Program-made: the position numbers and the translations under genes
Source: Lachnospiraceae bacterium
GTDB taxonomy: Bacteria; Bacillota; Clostridia; Lachnospirales; Lachnospiraceae
Reading direction: 5' to 3'
Length of the DNA: 50,697 nucleotides
Assembly: GCA_017449485.1 (NCBI GenBank)
Contig: JAFTFP010000287.1
Location: 1-50,697 of the forward strand
Shown here: piece by piece, positions 31,996-41,224 of the stretch
Numbering within the stretch: the stretch's first letter is position 1
Layout of the letters: each line of letters starts with the position of its first letter
The notes under the pieces: generated by a model
Told to the model about the DNA's origin: nothing
Seen by the model: only the letters and a program-made list of their open reading frames with translations
The model's database searches: none

Positions 31996-33123
31996 ATGGC
32001 ATATCAGCATTGGAGTTACGAGACCCTGCACCGGTTCTGCATGGACGCGTTCCGCGCGTTCGGCTTTTCCGAAGAAGAAGCACAGATCATTCAGGATAAT
32101 CTGCTGACGGCAGATCTGTACGGCATCGAATCCCACGGCATGCAGCGGATGGTGCGCTATCACAAGGGAATTGAGAACGGCATGATCAATCCGAAGGCGG
32201 TTCCGGAAATTGTTTTTGAGACGCCCGTGACAGCGGTGATTGACGCACACGAGGGCATGGGCCAGTTGGTCGGCCATAAGGCGATGACGTTGGCGATCGA
32301 GAAGGCGAAAAAGAGCGGCATCGGCATCGTCTCCGTGCGCAATTCAAATCATTACGGCATCGCCGGCTACTACGCAAACATGGCCTGCAAGGAAGGGCTG
32401 ATGGGCTTTTCCTGCACGAACTCCGAGGCGATCATGGTGCCGACCTACGGGCGCCTGGCGATGCTGGGCAGCAATCCGATTGCCTGCGCTTTCCCGGCGG
32501 AGCCGTACAACTTCTTCTTCGACGCTTCGACCACCGTCGTGACCCGCGGCAAGCTGGAAATCTACAACAAGCTGGAGAAGCCTCTGCCGGAGGGCTGGGC
32601 CCTGGACAAGGACGGACATCCCTCCACAGATGCGCCGGACGTGCTGGGCAATATCGTCGCCAAGAACGGCGGCGGCATCATGCCGCTGGGCGGCAGCACC
32701 GAGCAGCTGGGCAGCCACAAGGGCTACGGCTACGGCATGATCTGTGAGATCTTCTCGTCGATTCTCTCGATGGGCGCGACCTCCAATTACTGCATGACCG
32801 GCGGCAAGGGACGGATCTGCCACGGCTTTGCGGCCATCAATCCCGCGTATTTCGGGGATCCTGCCGAGATCAAGGCACACTTCTCAACCTATCTGCAGGA
32901 GCTGCGTGACGCACCGAAGGCAGAGGGACAGGAGCGGATCTACACCCACGGCGAGAAGGAAGTCGCGGCTGTGAAGGACAGAATGGAGAACGGCATTCCC
33001 GTCAACGACAACACGATGGTGGAGATGCTGGATCTGGCGAATTATCTGAAGCTGGACTTTGCTTCCTATTTCGGCGACTATCTGCCGCCGGTGCGGGAGG
33101 CTGTCTTCAAGGGAAATTATTAA
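31996..33123 (+). CDS. Type-2 malate/L-lactate dehydrogenase (Ldh family oxidoreductase)
   Basis: A 375-residue member of the Ldh2/YlbC/AllD family, NAD(P)-dependent dehydrogenases unrelated to the classic Rossmann LDH, acting on malate, lactate, ureidoglycolate or sugar-derived 2-oxo acids. Family segments are TADLYGIESHGMQRM, VRNSNHYGIAGYYA (the catalytic His), LGSNPIACAFP and SHKGYGYGMICEIFSSILSMG. Length is normal. AAAGGAGAG precedes the ATG. It follows the glycosyltransferase by 59 bases; the metabolic link is unclear. Confidence 0.9.
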   Translation: MAYQHWSYETLHRFCMDAFRAFGFSEEEAQIIQDNLLTADLYGIESHGMQRMVRYHKGIENGMINPKAVPEIVFETPVTAVIDAHEGMGQLVGHKAMTLAIEKAKKSGIGIVSVRNSNHYGIAGYYANMACKEGLMGFSCTNSEAIMVPTYGRLAMLGSNPIACAFPAEPYNFFFDASTTVVTRGKLEIYNKLEKPLPEGWALDKDGHPSTDAPDVLGNIVAKNGGGIMPLGGSTEQLGSHKGYGYGMICEIFSSILSMGATSNYCMTGGKGRICHGFAAINPAYFGDPAEIKAHFSTYLQELRDAPKAEGQERIYTHGEKEVAAVKDRMENGIPVNDNTMVEMLDLANYLKLDFASYFGDYLPPVREAVFKGNY

Positions 33124-33264
33124 GGGCAAAATATGATTGACACAGAAGCTGACATTCAGGAGGAGGCAGAACGAAGAAAAGATGCTGCAGATCCGGTTCT
33201 GAAGCGGCAATCAGGATGAAAGAGGAAGCCGGATGATTGCCGGAGAAGCATCTGAGAACAGTTG

Positions 33265-34251
33265 ATGAGATACGATTACGAGGACGACAACGACTGGCTC
33301 GATGAGCCGGAGGAGTCGGAAATCCCCGAGTGGGATTACAACGAAAATACCCGGCCCGCTCGGAAAAGTGGGAAAAAGAAACGGCGCAGCCGCAGAATGC
33401 AGGTACTGATCGGCATCGCGGCGGCGGTGGTTCTTTTTGTACTGTTTGAACTGCTGGTGCCGGGCTCTTTTCTGAAGCGGAAGGAGGTCATTGATTCCTC
33501 TCCGCTGATGGAGAAAATACCGGAGGGTGAGCTTGCCCCCGCCGAACCGGTGATCCAGGAGAAAAAATACGCTTCACTGGACGGTATGACAGAGGAGCAG
33601 CACCTGTGGAATGTTCTGATGGAGTACTTTAACGGCAACAAGACGGCGGTGCTGGGCGTGATGTGCAATCTGAAGGCGGAGTCCCAGTTCAAGGCGGCCT
33701 GCCTCGAGGACTATAACAACGAGCTCTGGGAGATTGATGACACCGTCTACACGGAGCGGGTCAACCGCCGGACCATCGAGCGCCGGGATTTCCTGGAATC
33801 GCGCTTCAACGGCAAGAGCAACGGCTACGTCAATGACTATGAGGAATGGGTCAACCTGGACGGCGGCTACGGCTATGCGCAGGTCACTTCCTATGACAAG
33901 AAGGAGGCGCTCTACCGCTTTGCGGACCAGTGGTTCAGCCCGGGCGGCGAGGGTGAGGAATACCGCTTCAACATCGGCGATCCGCGAATGCAGGCGGCCT
34001 ATCTGATCCAGGTGTTGGAATCCGACGAATACAAATATATGAACTACATGATCCGGAATGCCCAGAACGTAGTGGATGCCTGCTTTTACTGGCTGAAATA
34101 CTATGAAATTCCTTACGACCCGTACTGCGATGATTACTACACACTGGCCTTTGAGCGGGCAGACAGCGCCAAATCGATTCAGCGCGCCTGCGATCCGGAT
34201 TACGGGCAGGAAGATAAAAAAGATGAGAAAACAGCGGGGACTGACGAATGA
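33265..34251 (+). CDS. Membrane-anchored phage-tail-lysozyme-like protein
   Basis: A 328-residue protein: an acidic N-terminal cytoplasmic region (about 25 residues), a very basic stretch (KSGKKKRRSRRM), one membrane helix (VLIGIAAAVVLFVLFELLV, about 47-66) and an extracytoplasmic domain. The segment HLWNVLMEYFNGNKTAVLGVMCNLKAESQF, with Glu in KAES, resembles the phage tail lysozyme family, whose members cleave peptidoglycan; here the residues continue with GGYGYAQVTSYDKKEALYRFADQW as in those domains. A cell-wall hydrolase acting locally is inferred. TTG 33262 and ATG 33265 are adjacent possible starts with a weak site; a 10-codon reading frame ending TGATG overlaps the ATG. The next gene overlaps its stop by 4 bases. 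Confidence 0.75.
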   Translation: MRYDYEDDNDWLDEPEESEIPEWDYNENTRPARKSGKKKRRSRRMQVLIGIAAAVVLFVLFELLVPGSFLKRKEVIDSSPLMEKIPEGELAPAEPVIQEKKYASLDGMTEEQHLWNVLMEYFNGNKTAVLGVMCNLKAESQFKAACLEDYNNELWEIDDTVYTERVNRRTIERRDFLESRFNGKSNGYVNDYEEWVNLDGGYGYAQVTSYDKKEALYRFADQWFSPGGEGEEYRFNIGDPRMQAAYLIQVLESDEYKYMNYMIRNAQNVVDACFYWLKYYEIPYDPYCDDYYTLAFERADSAKSIQRACDPDYGQEDKKDEKTAGTDE

Positions 34252-35924
34252 GAAGAGATAACAGAATTTCAATCAGAATCGCGGCGGCGGCACTTATGCT
34301 GCTGATCGGTGTGCTGACTGCGGCCTGCGGCAGAAAGCAGGAGACTGTGTTCATCCCCGAAAAACTGGAGAATTTCAATCAGAGCACCGTGACCGTCGGA
34401 ACGACGGACGGCTATATTTTTGCCGACGCGGTGCGCCGCACACTGCCCGAAGCACAGCTGAAGATTTACCAGACCAGAGACGAAGTTTACAAAGCGCTGC
34501 TGACGGGCGAGATCGACGGCGCGGTGGACGACGAACCCATTATCCGGGCGCATCTGCGCGCCAGCGACGCCTATGTCCTGATCGACGGCTATCTCGAGCC
34601 GTCGAACTACTCCTTCTTCTTCCCGAAGAGCGAGGAGGGCGATGTGCTGCGGGAGCAGTTCAACACCTATCTGGAGAACTGCAGAAACAGCGGTGTGCTG
34701 GACACGCTGAACGAGAAGTGGTTCGGCAAATCCACCGGCAATAAGACCAGTGAGGATGCGGCGGTGCTGCCGGATATCAACGGGACCATCACGGTGGCCT
34801 TTGACGCCAGCAATGTTCCCTTTGCCTATTTCTCCGCCGGCAAAGCCGTGGGCTACGATGTCGACCTGGCAGTCGGATTTTGCCGGGAATACGGCTATGG
34901 CCTCACCTTTACCGACACGGCATTCACCCAGATGCTGGCGGACGTTTCGACGGGCAAGGCGGACATGGGGTGCGGCGCCATCACGATCACGGAGGATCGG
35001 GCAAAATATGGCAGCTTCGCAGATCCGACTTATGCGGGCGGCATCAGCATCTGCGGCCGCGCGGCGGCGGTGCGCTCGACCCGCTCCGGATTTTTCTCAG
35101 ATCTGCGGGCGCGGTTTCAGAGAAGCTTTGTCGATGAAGGCCGGGGCGCGCTGTTTGGCCGGGGCGTTCTGACGACGGTGCTGCTGACGATTCTGGCTGT
35201 CTTGTTTGGAACGCCGCTGGGGCTGCTGTTCTTTATTCTCAGCTGCCGCACCGGTCTGATTGTCCGGAGCCTGACGCGGCTTGTGACCTGGCTGATTCAC
35301 GGAATTCCGGCTGTCATTCTAATTATGCTGTTGTATTACCGCTACTACCGCGACCTTTCGGCGGGCGGCATGATCGCGGCGGTCATCGGCTTTTCGGTGG
35401 TATTCGGCGAGTCGGTCTACGGCATGCTCAAGAAGTACGCGCCGACTTTAAACGGCGGAAAAACGGAGCGGGCTTACCGGCTTGATCTCATAGACGGAAG
35501 AGAATTCTACGAGCGGCTGCTCTACCAGCGCGGCGCGGTAATCACGACCGACTTCCGCGAAATGGTGGTGTCACTGATCAAGGGGACGGCAGTGGCCGGA
35601 TTCATCGCGGTGACGGATCTGACCCGGGTTTTCGAGCTGATCCGGACCGGCAGCTATGAGATCATGCTGCCGCTGATCATCACGGCACAGGTCTATTTCC
35701 TGATCATCAAGCTGATGTCGGCGGGCGTGGGCCTGCTGATCCGCGGGATCCGGATCTTAAGCCTGAAGGATCTGCGCAAGCGCGTGATGGAGGAAGAAGG
35801 CCGGAAGAAGGAACCGGTGAAGGAAGAGGCAGTACAGCAGGAGACAGAGAACACGCCTGCAGACAGTGAAGCAGAGGCGCTGCAGGAACCAAATAATGGC
35901 GAAGGCGCGGAGGAAAAATCATGA
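34248..35924 (+). CDS. Fused ABC solute-binding (two domains) and permease protein
   Basis: A 558-residue fusion. It starts with a lipoprotein-type signal (MLLIGVLTAACG, lipobox Cys), then two family 3 solute-binding modules: about 40-155 (TVTVGTTDGYIFADAV ... LNEKWFG) and about 178-280 (ITVAFDASNVPFAYFSAGKAVGYDVDLAVGFC). A His/Glu-type polar amino-acid permease domain follows at about 300-500, with several membrane helices (VLLTILAVLFGTPLGLLFFIL, LVTWLIHGIPAVILIMLLYYRY, LIKGTAVAGFIAVTDLTRV). A charged Glu-rich tail of ~55 residues ends it. Such fusions import amino acids or related compounds and need a separate ATPase, absent from the window. It overlaps the genes before and after it by ATGA, so it is translated with the lysozyme-like and GH31 genes. 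Confidence 0.87.
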   Translation: MRRDNRISIRIAAAALMLLIGVLTAACGRKQETVFIPEKLENFNQSTVTVGTTDGYIFADAVRRTLPEAQLKIYQTRDEVYKALLTGEIDGAVDDEPIIRAHLRASDAYVLIDGYLEPSNYSFFFPKSEEGDVLREQFNTYLENCRNSGVLDTLNEKWFGKSTGNKTSEDAAVLPDINGTITVAFDASNVPFAYFSAGKAVGYDVDLAVGFCREYGYGLTFTDTAFTQMLADVSTGKADMGCGAITITEDRAKYGSFADPTYAGGISICGRAAAVRSTRSGFFSDLRARFQRSFVDEGRGALFGRGVLTTVLLTILAVLFGTPLGLLFFILSCRTGLIVRSLTRLVTWLIHGIPAVILIMLLYYRYYRDLSAGGMIAAVIGFSVVFGESVYGMLKKYAPTLNGGKTERAYRLDLIDGREFYERLLYQRGAVITTDFREMVVSLIKGTAVAGFIAVTDLTRVFELIRTGSYEIMLPLIITAQVYFLIIKLMSAGVGLLIRGIRILSLKDLRKRVMEEEGRKKEPVKEEAVQQETENTPADSEAEALQEPNNGEGAEEKS

Positions 35925-37936
35925 TCTTCGATATACAGGAAAATGCTTTGGTCGCACGGCGCGGCGGCGAGATGATCCGCATTGAGGCCTGGGGGCGGGA
36001 CAGTCTCCGGGTGCGCACAACGCGGGAGCCGGCCTTCACCGGTAGGAACTGGGCGCTCACGGAAGAGCCGGAGCCTGCGCAGGCAAGTGTCTGCACGGGA
36101 ACTTATAAGGATCGGGAGTCCGGCGCGGAGGTGCCCTGTGCCGAAATCACCAACGGAAGGATCAGCGCGCGGGTGAACGCAGCCGGCGTCATCACCTTTT
36201 GCAAGGACGGCGAAGTCATTCTGGACGAGTATTACAGGAGCTATTTCGGCACAAATTCCAACGAGAGCCGGTGCCTGCGCTATGTTTCCCGCACCTATAC
36301 GCCGCACAAGGGCGGGGATTACCGCATAGTTCAGAAATTTGAGTCCTGTGACGGCGAGAAGATTTTCGGCATGGGCCAGTACCAGCAGCGCTGCATGAAC
36401 CTGAAGGGCTGTATGCTGGAGCTGGAGCAGCGCAATTCCCAGGTGAGTGTGCCCTTTGCTCTCTCGAGCCGCGGCTACGGCTTCCTGTGGAATAACCCGG
36501 CGGTGGGACGCGCCACCTTCGGCACGAATATGACCGAGTGGATTACGGAGGCTTCGAAGGAGCTGGATTACTGGGTCACTGTCGCAGACACGCCGAAGGA
36601 AATCCTGTTCAATTACACGCAGGTGACGGGACGCGCGCCGAAGATGGAGGAGGAATATCTGGGACTGTGGCAGAGCAAGCTCCGCTACCGCACGCAGGAG
36701 GAAGTGCTGTCCGTGGCCCGCGCTTACCGGGACAAAGGCATTCCGCTGGACGTGATCGTCATCGATTTCTTCCACTGGACCAGGCAGGGCGACTGGAAAT
36801 TTGATGCAAAATACTGGCCGGATCCCAAGGCGATGATCGACGAGCTGCATGAAATGGGCATCAAGGTCGTGGTGTCGGTCTGGCCTTCTGTAGATAAGAA
36901 GAGCGAGAATTATTATGAGATGGCCGAGCGCGGCCTGCTGATCCGGACCGAGCGCGGCGGCGCCCAGACCTACGATTTCCAGGGGGACTGCGTGGAGCTC
37001 GATGCCACCAATCCCGAGACCCGGGCCTATGTCTGGGAGAAGTGTAAGAAGAATTATTATGATCTCGGCGTGGATATTTTCTGGCTGGATAATTCGGAGC
37101 CGGATTTTGTCCAGTATGATTTCGATCAGTACCGGTATTATCTGGGGACAGCGCTGTCCTGCAGCAATATCTATCCCCAGTATTTCAGCCGGCTGTTCTA
37201 TGAGAATGAGCTGGCGGCGGGCCGGGAGAATCCGGTGAATCTGCTGCGCAGCGCCTGGGCGGGCTCCCAGAAATACGGAAATATCGTCTGGTCCGGAGAT
37301 GTGCCGAGTACCTTCGAGTCCCTGCGGGATCAGCTGGCGGCGGGTCTGAACATGGGCATGGCGGGCATTCCCTGGTGGACGACGGACATCGGCGGCTTTA
37401 TGACGGACGACTGGCAGGATCCGCAGTTCCGGCAGCTTCTGATCCGCTGGTATGAATTCGCGGCGTACACCGGATTCCTGCGGATGCACGGCGACCGGGG
37501 ACCGCATGATATTCCACCGCTGGATGAGCGCGAATATGGCGGAGGCTATCTGTATACCGGTCACGACAATGAGCTGTGGAGCTACGGCGAGGAGTGTGAG
37601 CGGATCATGCGCAAGTATCTGCAGATCCGGCAGGACTTGAAGCCTTACCTGATGTCGGTTTTTGACGAGGCACATGAGAACGGTTCGCCGGTGATCCGGC
37701 CGCTGTTCTACGAGTTCCCGGAGGATGAAAAGAGCTGGGAGGTCAGCGACGAATTCATGCTGGGCAGCGACTATCTGATCGCACCCGTGCTGACGGCGGA
37801 CACCTTCGAGCGCACGGTCTATCTGCCGGCAGGCACCTGGAAGGATCAGCATGACGGGCGCACCATTGAGGGCGGGAAAACCATCCGCGCCGCGGCGCCG
37901 CTGGATTCCATCCCGGTGTACAGGCGGTTGAACTAG
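35921..37936 (+). CDS. GH31 family alpha-glycosidase (alpha-xylosidase/alpha-glucosidase-like)
   Basis: A 671-residue cytoplasmic glycoside hydrolase family 31 enzyme. An N-terminal beta-sandwich (GMGQYQQ at about 150) precedes the TIM barrel (LGLWQSKLRYRTQEEVLSVARAYRDKGIPLDVIVIDFFHW). The likely nucleophile is Asp390 in FWLDNSEPD and the likely acid/base Asp460 in WSGDVPSTFESL; RMHGDRGPHD and C-terminal beta domains follow (APVLTADTFERTVYLPAGTWKD). The FFHWTRQGDWKFD stretch is typical of the alpha-xylosidase-like branch, but alpha-glucosidase or alpha-galactosidase activity is possible. It is the third gene of an operon with overlapping ATGA junctions. Confidence 0.92.
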   Translation: MIFDIQENALVARRGGEMIRIEAWGRDSLRVRTTREPAFTGRNWALTEEPEPAQASVCTGTYKDRESGAEVPCAEITNGRISARVNAAGVITFCKDGEVILDEYYRSYFGTNSNESRCLRYVSRTYTPHKGGDYRIVQKFESCDGEKIFGMGQYQQRCMNLKGCMLELEQRNSQVSVPFALSSRGYGFLWNNPAVGRATFGTNMTEWITEASKELDYWVTVADTPKEILFNYTQVTGRAPKMEEEYLGLWQSKLRYRTQEEVLSVARAYRDKGIPLDVIVIDFFHWTRQGDWKFDAKYWPDPKAMIDELHEMGIKVVVSVWPSVDKKSENYYEMAERGLLIRTERGGAQTYDFQGDCVELDATNPETRAYVWEKCKKNYYDLGVDIFWLDNSEPDFVQYDFDQYRYYLGTALSCSNIYPQYFSRLFYENELAAGRENPVNLLRSAWAGSQKYGNIVWSGDVPSTFESLRDQLAAGLNMGMAGIPWWTTDIGGFMTDDWQDPQFRQLLIRWYEFAAYTGFLRMHGDRGPHDIPPLDEREYGGGYLYTGHDNELWSYGEECERIMRKYLQIRQDLKPYLMSVFDEAHENGSPVIRPLFYEFPEDEKSWEVSDEFMLGSDYLIAPVLTADTFERTVYLPAGTWKDQHDGRTIEGGKTIRAAAPLDSIPVYRRLN

Positions 37937-37979
37937 AGACGGAATCAGACTTGAATACAACAAGGAGAATTAAAACAGA

Positions 37980-38432
37980 TTGAAAGCATTTCACGCATTT
38001 TTTGTAACATTTGTTCTGGTTATTGTACTGGGATTCGGCTTCCTGCTGCTGCGCAGCGGCAAGATGTCTGATCTCGGAAAGGATCTGACGGGCAAGGCGA
38101 AGCAGAAGACAGTGGAGTACACGGCAAAGCAGCTGGAGCCGATGCTGGAGAAGGAGATTTCCGCACAGCTGCAGGCAAACGGTCTGACCGAGGAGCAGGC
38201 GCAGCAGGTGCTGGACAGCATTCCGGAGGAGGACAAACAGAAGGTCACAGAGATTGTGGTCAACCATATGGAAGCCCTGCCGGACGCCGCCTCCTATGTG
38301 CAGAGCGGTGACACGGAGGGGCTGGCCAATCTGCTGCAGGAAAACCTGACAGAGGAGGAGACGCAGGAAATCAATTCGATGATGATGCAGTACATGAATG
38401 TAGTGCCGGACGCATTGCCGGCGCAGCCGTAA
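37980..38432 (+). CDS. Small membrane-anchored protein of unknown function
   Basis: A 150-residue protein with one N-terminal membrane helix (AFHAFFVTFVLVIVLGFGFLLL) and a Glu/Gln-rich helical extracytoplasmic part (KQLEPMLEKEISAQLQANGLTEEQAQQVLDSI...). The TTG start is taken because AAGGAG lies 12 bases upstream and the helix starts here; spacing is long. I do not recognise the family. It follows GH31 by 43 bases and is directly followed, in the same frame after its stop, by a remnant of an esterase. Confidence 0.65.
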   Translation: MKAFHAFFVTFVLVIVLGFGFLLLRSGKMSDLGKDLTGKAKQKTVEYTAKQLEPMLEKEISAQLQANGLTEEQAQQVLDSIPEEDKQKVTEIVVNHMEALPDAASYVQSGDTEGLANLLQENLTEEETQEINSMMMQYMNVVPDALPAQP

Positions 38433-38681
38433 GCGGCGGGGGAGCCCACCTGCCGCACCAACGAGCTGCTGAAGAAAATGTGCGGGGAGACAGACCGGCT
38501 GCACTTCATGAGTGCGGACGATGTGATGCTGACCGATCACGGCCCGGAGAAGCTCCGCACCCGGGACGGGCGCTATTTCAACCCGGAACTGTTCCGGATG
38601 GATCAGATTCATCTGAACAAGAAGGGGCATGACCGCTGGACGGCGCTGATGAAGGACAAGCTGAGAGAACTCGGCATATAA
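38433..38681 (+). pseudogene. C-terminal remnant of an SGNH/GDSL esterase
   Basis: The frame right after the previous stop codon is open and encodes about 82 residues of an SGNH hydrolase C-terminus: TNELLKKMCGETDRLHFMSADDVML, then block V as MDQIHLNKKGHDRW with the catalytic Asp and His, and the terminal helix. The nucleophile block (GDS) and most of the enzyme are missing. It is best read as a leftover of a deletion that joined it to the small membrane-protein gene. Confidence 0.75.
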
Positions 38682-38731
38682 CAAAACGCAGCTGCGATAG
38701 TAAGGCAAAATCTGACATTCCTGAGGCAAAC

Positions 38732-41224
38732 ATGACTGAAAACATGAAGATGACACCCCGCTGTATGGAAGTGCGCGGGGCCAGAGTACATAATCTGAAA
38801 AATATTGACGTGGATATTCCCTTGAACCGCATCGTCGGCATCGCCGGGGTCTCCGGCTCGGGAAAATCCTCCCTGGCGCTGGGCGTGCTCTACGCGGAAG
38901 GCTCGCGCCGCTATCTGGAATCTCTTTCCACCTACACAAGAAGAAGGATGACACAGGCCGCGCGGGCAGATGTGGACGACGTGTGCTATGTTCCTGCGGC
39001 GCTGGCGCTGCACCAGCGGCCCGGCGTGCCCGGAATCCGCAGCACCTTCGGCACCATGACCGAGCTGCTGAACAGCCTGCGTCTGATGTTCTCGAGACTC
39101 GCGAGCCACCGCTGTCCGAACGGACACTACGCGCCGCCGTCTTTTGCCGTGGCGACCATGCAGGAAATCATCTGCCCGGTTTGCGGCGAGCATTTTTACG
39201 GGCCGGGCGCGGAGGACCTCGCATTCAATTCCCGCGGTGCCTGCCGGGTCTGCGGCGGTACCGGCATGACACAGACCGTTGACGAGAGCACGCTGGTGCC
39301 CAATGAGAATCTGACCATCGACGAAGGCGCGGTGGCGGTCTGGGGCACGCTCATGTGGGCACTGATGAAGGATGTGTGCCGCGAGATGGGCGTGCGCACC
39401 GATGTACCCTTCAAGGATCTGACGGACGAAGAGAAGGAAATGGTCTATCACGGCCCCGCGGAGAAGAAGCACATCATCTATGTCAATCCGAAGACAGAGC
39501 AGAGCGCCGAGATGGATTTCACCTATTACAACGCAGTTTATACGGTGGAAAATGCCCTCTCCAAGGTCAAGGATGACAAAGGGATGAAGCGGATTGAGCG
39601 CTTCCTGAAGGAGGGCGTGTGCCCCGCCTGTCACGGAACGCGGCTTTCCGAGGAATCCCGCGCGCCGAGGCTGTGCGGAATCGGCCTTGACGCAGCGACG
39701 GCGATGACCCTCTCCGAGCTGAAGGACTGGGTGCAGCAGGTTCCGGATACGCTGCCGGAGGAAATGCGCCCCATGGCCCGGAATATCTGCGAATCTTTTC
39801 TGGACACCTCCAGGCGTCTGATGGATCTGGGGCTGGGCTATCTGTCCCTGGACCGGGCTGCGTCCACGCTTTCCACCGGAGAGCGGCAGCGCGTCCAGCT
39901 GGCCCGGGCGGTCCGCAACCGGACCACCGGCGTGCTCTACGTGCTGGACGAGCCTTCCATCGGCCTGCATCCCCACAATCTGCGGGGCCTGACCGGCGTC
40001 ATGGATGATCTCGCCGCGGACGGAAACTCAGTGATTCTGGTGGATCATGACACCCAGGTGCTGTGCCACGCCGACTGGCTGATTGAAATGGGCCGGGGCG
40101 CCGGTGCGGCCGGCGGAAACGTGATTGCGCAGGGTACTGTCGCAGACATCTGCGCTGATGAAGAGTCCGTCATCGGCCCTTACTTAAGCGGCTCCGCCTG
40201 CAAGGGGCAAAAGCCGGCTGACGAGCCGCTTTTTGCCCACGGCACGATCCGGCTTGAGACGGATCAGATTCACACGGTTCATCCGCTGCAGGCTCAGATT
40301 CCGATGGGACGGCTCACCGTCGTGACCGGCGTCTCCGGCTCCGGCAAGACCACGCTGATTCTGGAGAGCCTGATTCCGGCGCTGAAGGCCATGTCCGAGA
40401 ACAGGAAGCTGCCCGCGCATGTCCGCAGCATCGAGGCGGAGGGCATCACCCAGGTGAAGCTGATCGACGCGACGCCCATCGGCATCAATGTGCGCTCCAC
40501 CGTCGCGACCTACGCCGGGGTGCACGATGAACTCAGAAAGGTTTATGCGAAAACCCCGCAGGCCCGGGAGGGCCATTATAACGCGGGCGCTTTCTCCTAT
40601 AACACGGGATCGCTGCGCTGCCCGACCTGCGACGGCACCGGCGAGATCTCGCTGGATGTCCAGTTCCTGCCGGACGTGCACATCACCTGTCCGGACTGCC
40701 GCGGCTCGAGATATGCGCGCACAGCCCATGAGATTCTGCGGCGGGCGGGAGACGGGAAGGAATACAGCCTGCCGGTGCTGATGAATATGAGTGTGGACGA
40801 GGTGCTGAAGGCGTGCAGCGGCCTGCCGCTGCTGCAGAAACGCCTGCAGGTACTGCATGATCTGGGACTGGGCTATCTGACCCTCGGCGAAGAGACGCCG
40901 GGACTGTCCGGCGGCGAGGCACAGCGCCTCAAGCTCGCCAGCGAAATGGGACGCGGGCAGACCGACTCCGTCTTTGTCTTTGACGAGCCGACCATCGGCC
41001 TGCATCCACAGGATGTGCAGACGCTCCTGGAGGTCTTCCGCACGCTGATTGACCACGGCGCGACTGTGATCGTCATTGAGCACGACCTGGATGTGATCCG
41101 CAGCGCGGATTATCTGATTGACATGGGGCCCGGCGGCGGACTGGAAGGCGGACGGATCGTCGCCTGCGGCACGCCGGAGGAAATCCGGAAGAACCCGGAG
41201 AGCATCACCGGGCGGTATATCTAG
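38732..41224 (+). CDS. UvrA-like ABC ATPase paralogue
   Basis: An 830-residue twin-cassette UvrA-type protein, shorter than canonical UvrA (~940). Walker A motifs are GVSGSGKS (39-46) and GVSGSGKT (533-540); the signature motifs are LSTGERQR (380-387, altered from LSGGE) and LSGGEAQR (725-732). Zinc modules (CPVCG ... CRVCGG; CPTCDGTG ... CPDCRG) are kept. The short first half suggests the UvrB-binding part is reduced, as in UvrA2/DrrC-like paralogues linked to antibiotic or DNA-intercalator tolerance rather than the housekeeping excinuclease; that role is an inference. No uvrB or uvrC is nearby. Its end overlaps the convergent MATE gene by 4 bases. Confidence 0.87.
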   Translation: MTENMKMTPRCMEVRGARVHNLKNIDVDIPLNRIVGIAGVSGSGKSSLALGVLYAEGSRRYLESLSTYTRRRMTQAARADVDDVCYVPAALALHQRPGVPGIRSTFGTMTELLNSLRLMFSRLASHRCPNGHYAPPSFAVATMQEIICPVCGEHFYGPGAEDLAFNSRGACRVCGGTGMTQTVDESTLVPNENLTIDEGAVAVWGTLMWALMKDVCREMGVRTDVPFKDLTDEEKEMVYHGPAEKKHIIYVNPKTEQSAEMDFTYYNAVYTVENALSKVKDDKGMKRIERFLKEGVCPACHGTRLSEESRAPRLCGIGLDAATAMTLSELKDWVQQVPDTLPEEMRPMARNICESFLDTSRRLMDLGLGYLSLDRAASTLSTGERQRVQLARAVRNRTTGVLYVLDEPSIGLHPHNLRGLTGVMDDLAADGNSVILVDHDTQVLCHADWLIEMGRGAGAAGGNVIAQGTVADICADEESVIGPYLSGSACKGQKPADEPLFAHGTIRLETDQIHTVHPLQAQIPMGRLTVVTGVSGSGKTTLILESLIPALKAMSENRKLPAHVRSIEAEGITQVKLIDATPIGINVRSTVATYAGVHDELRKVYAKTPQAREGHYNAGAFSYNTGSLRCPTCDGTGEISLDVQFLPDVHITCPDCRGSRYARTAHEILRRAGDGKEYSLPVLMNMSVDEVLKACSGLPLLQKRLQVLHDLGLGYLTLGEETPGLSGGEAQRLKLASEMGRGQTDSVFVFDEPTIGLHPQDVQTLLEVFRTLIDHGATVIVIEHDLDVIRSADYLIDMGPGGGLEGGRIVACGTPEEIRKNPESITGRYI

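Noticed and set aside
35693..37963. A 756-codon open frame on the minus strand
   Set aside because: It lies wholly antisense to the GH31 and ABC-fusion genes, has low-complexity Arg/Leu/Ile-rich sequence without domains, and results from GC-rich codon use.
38732..41224. Housekeeping excinuclease subunit A
   Set aside because: At 830 residues, with an altered first signature motif and no uvrB nearby, it is more likely a UvrA paralogue.
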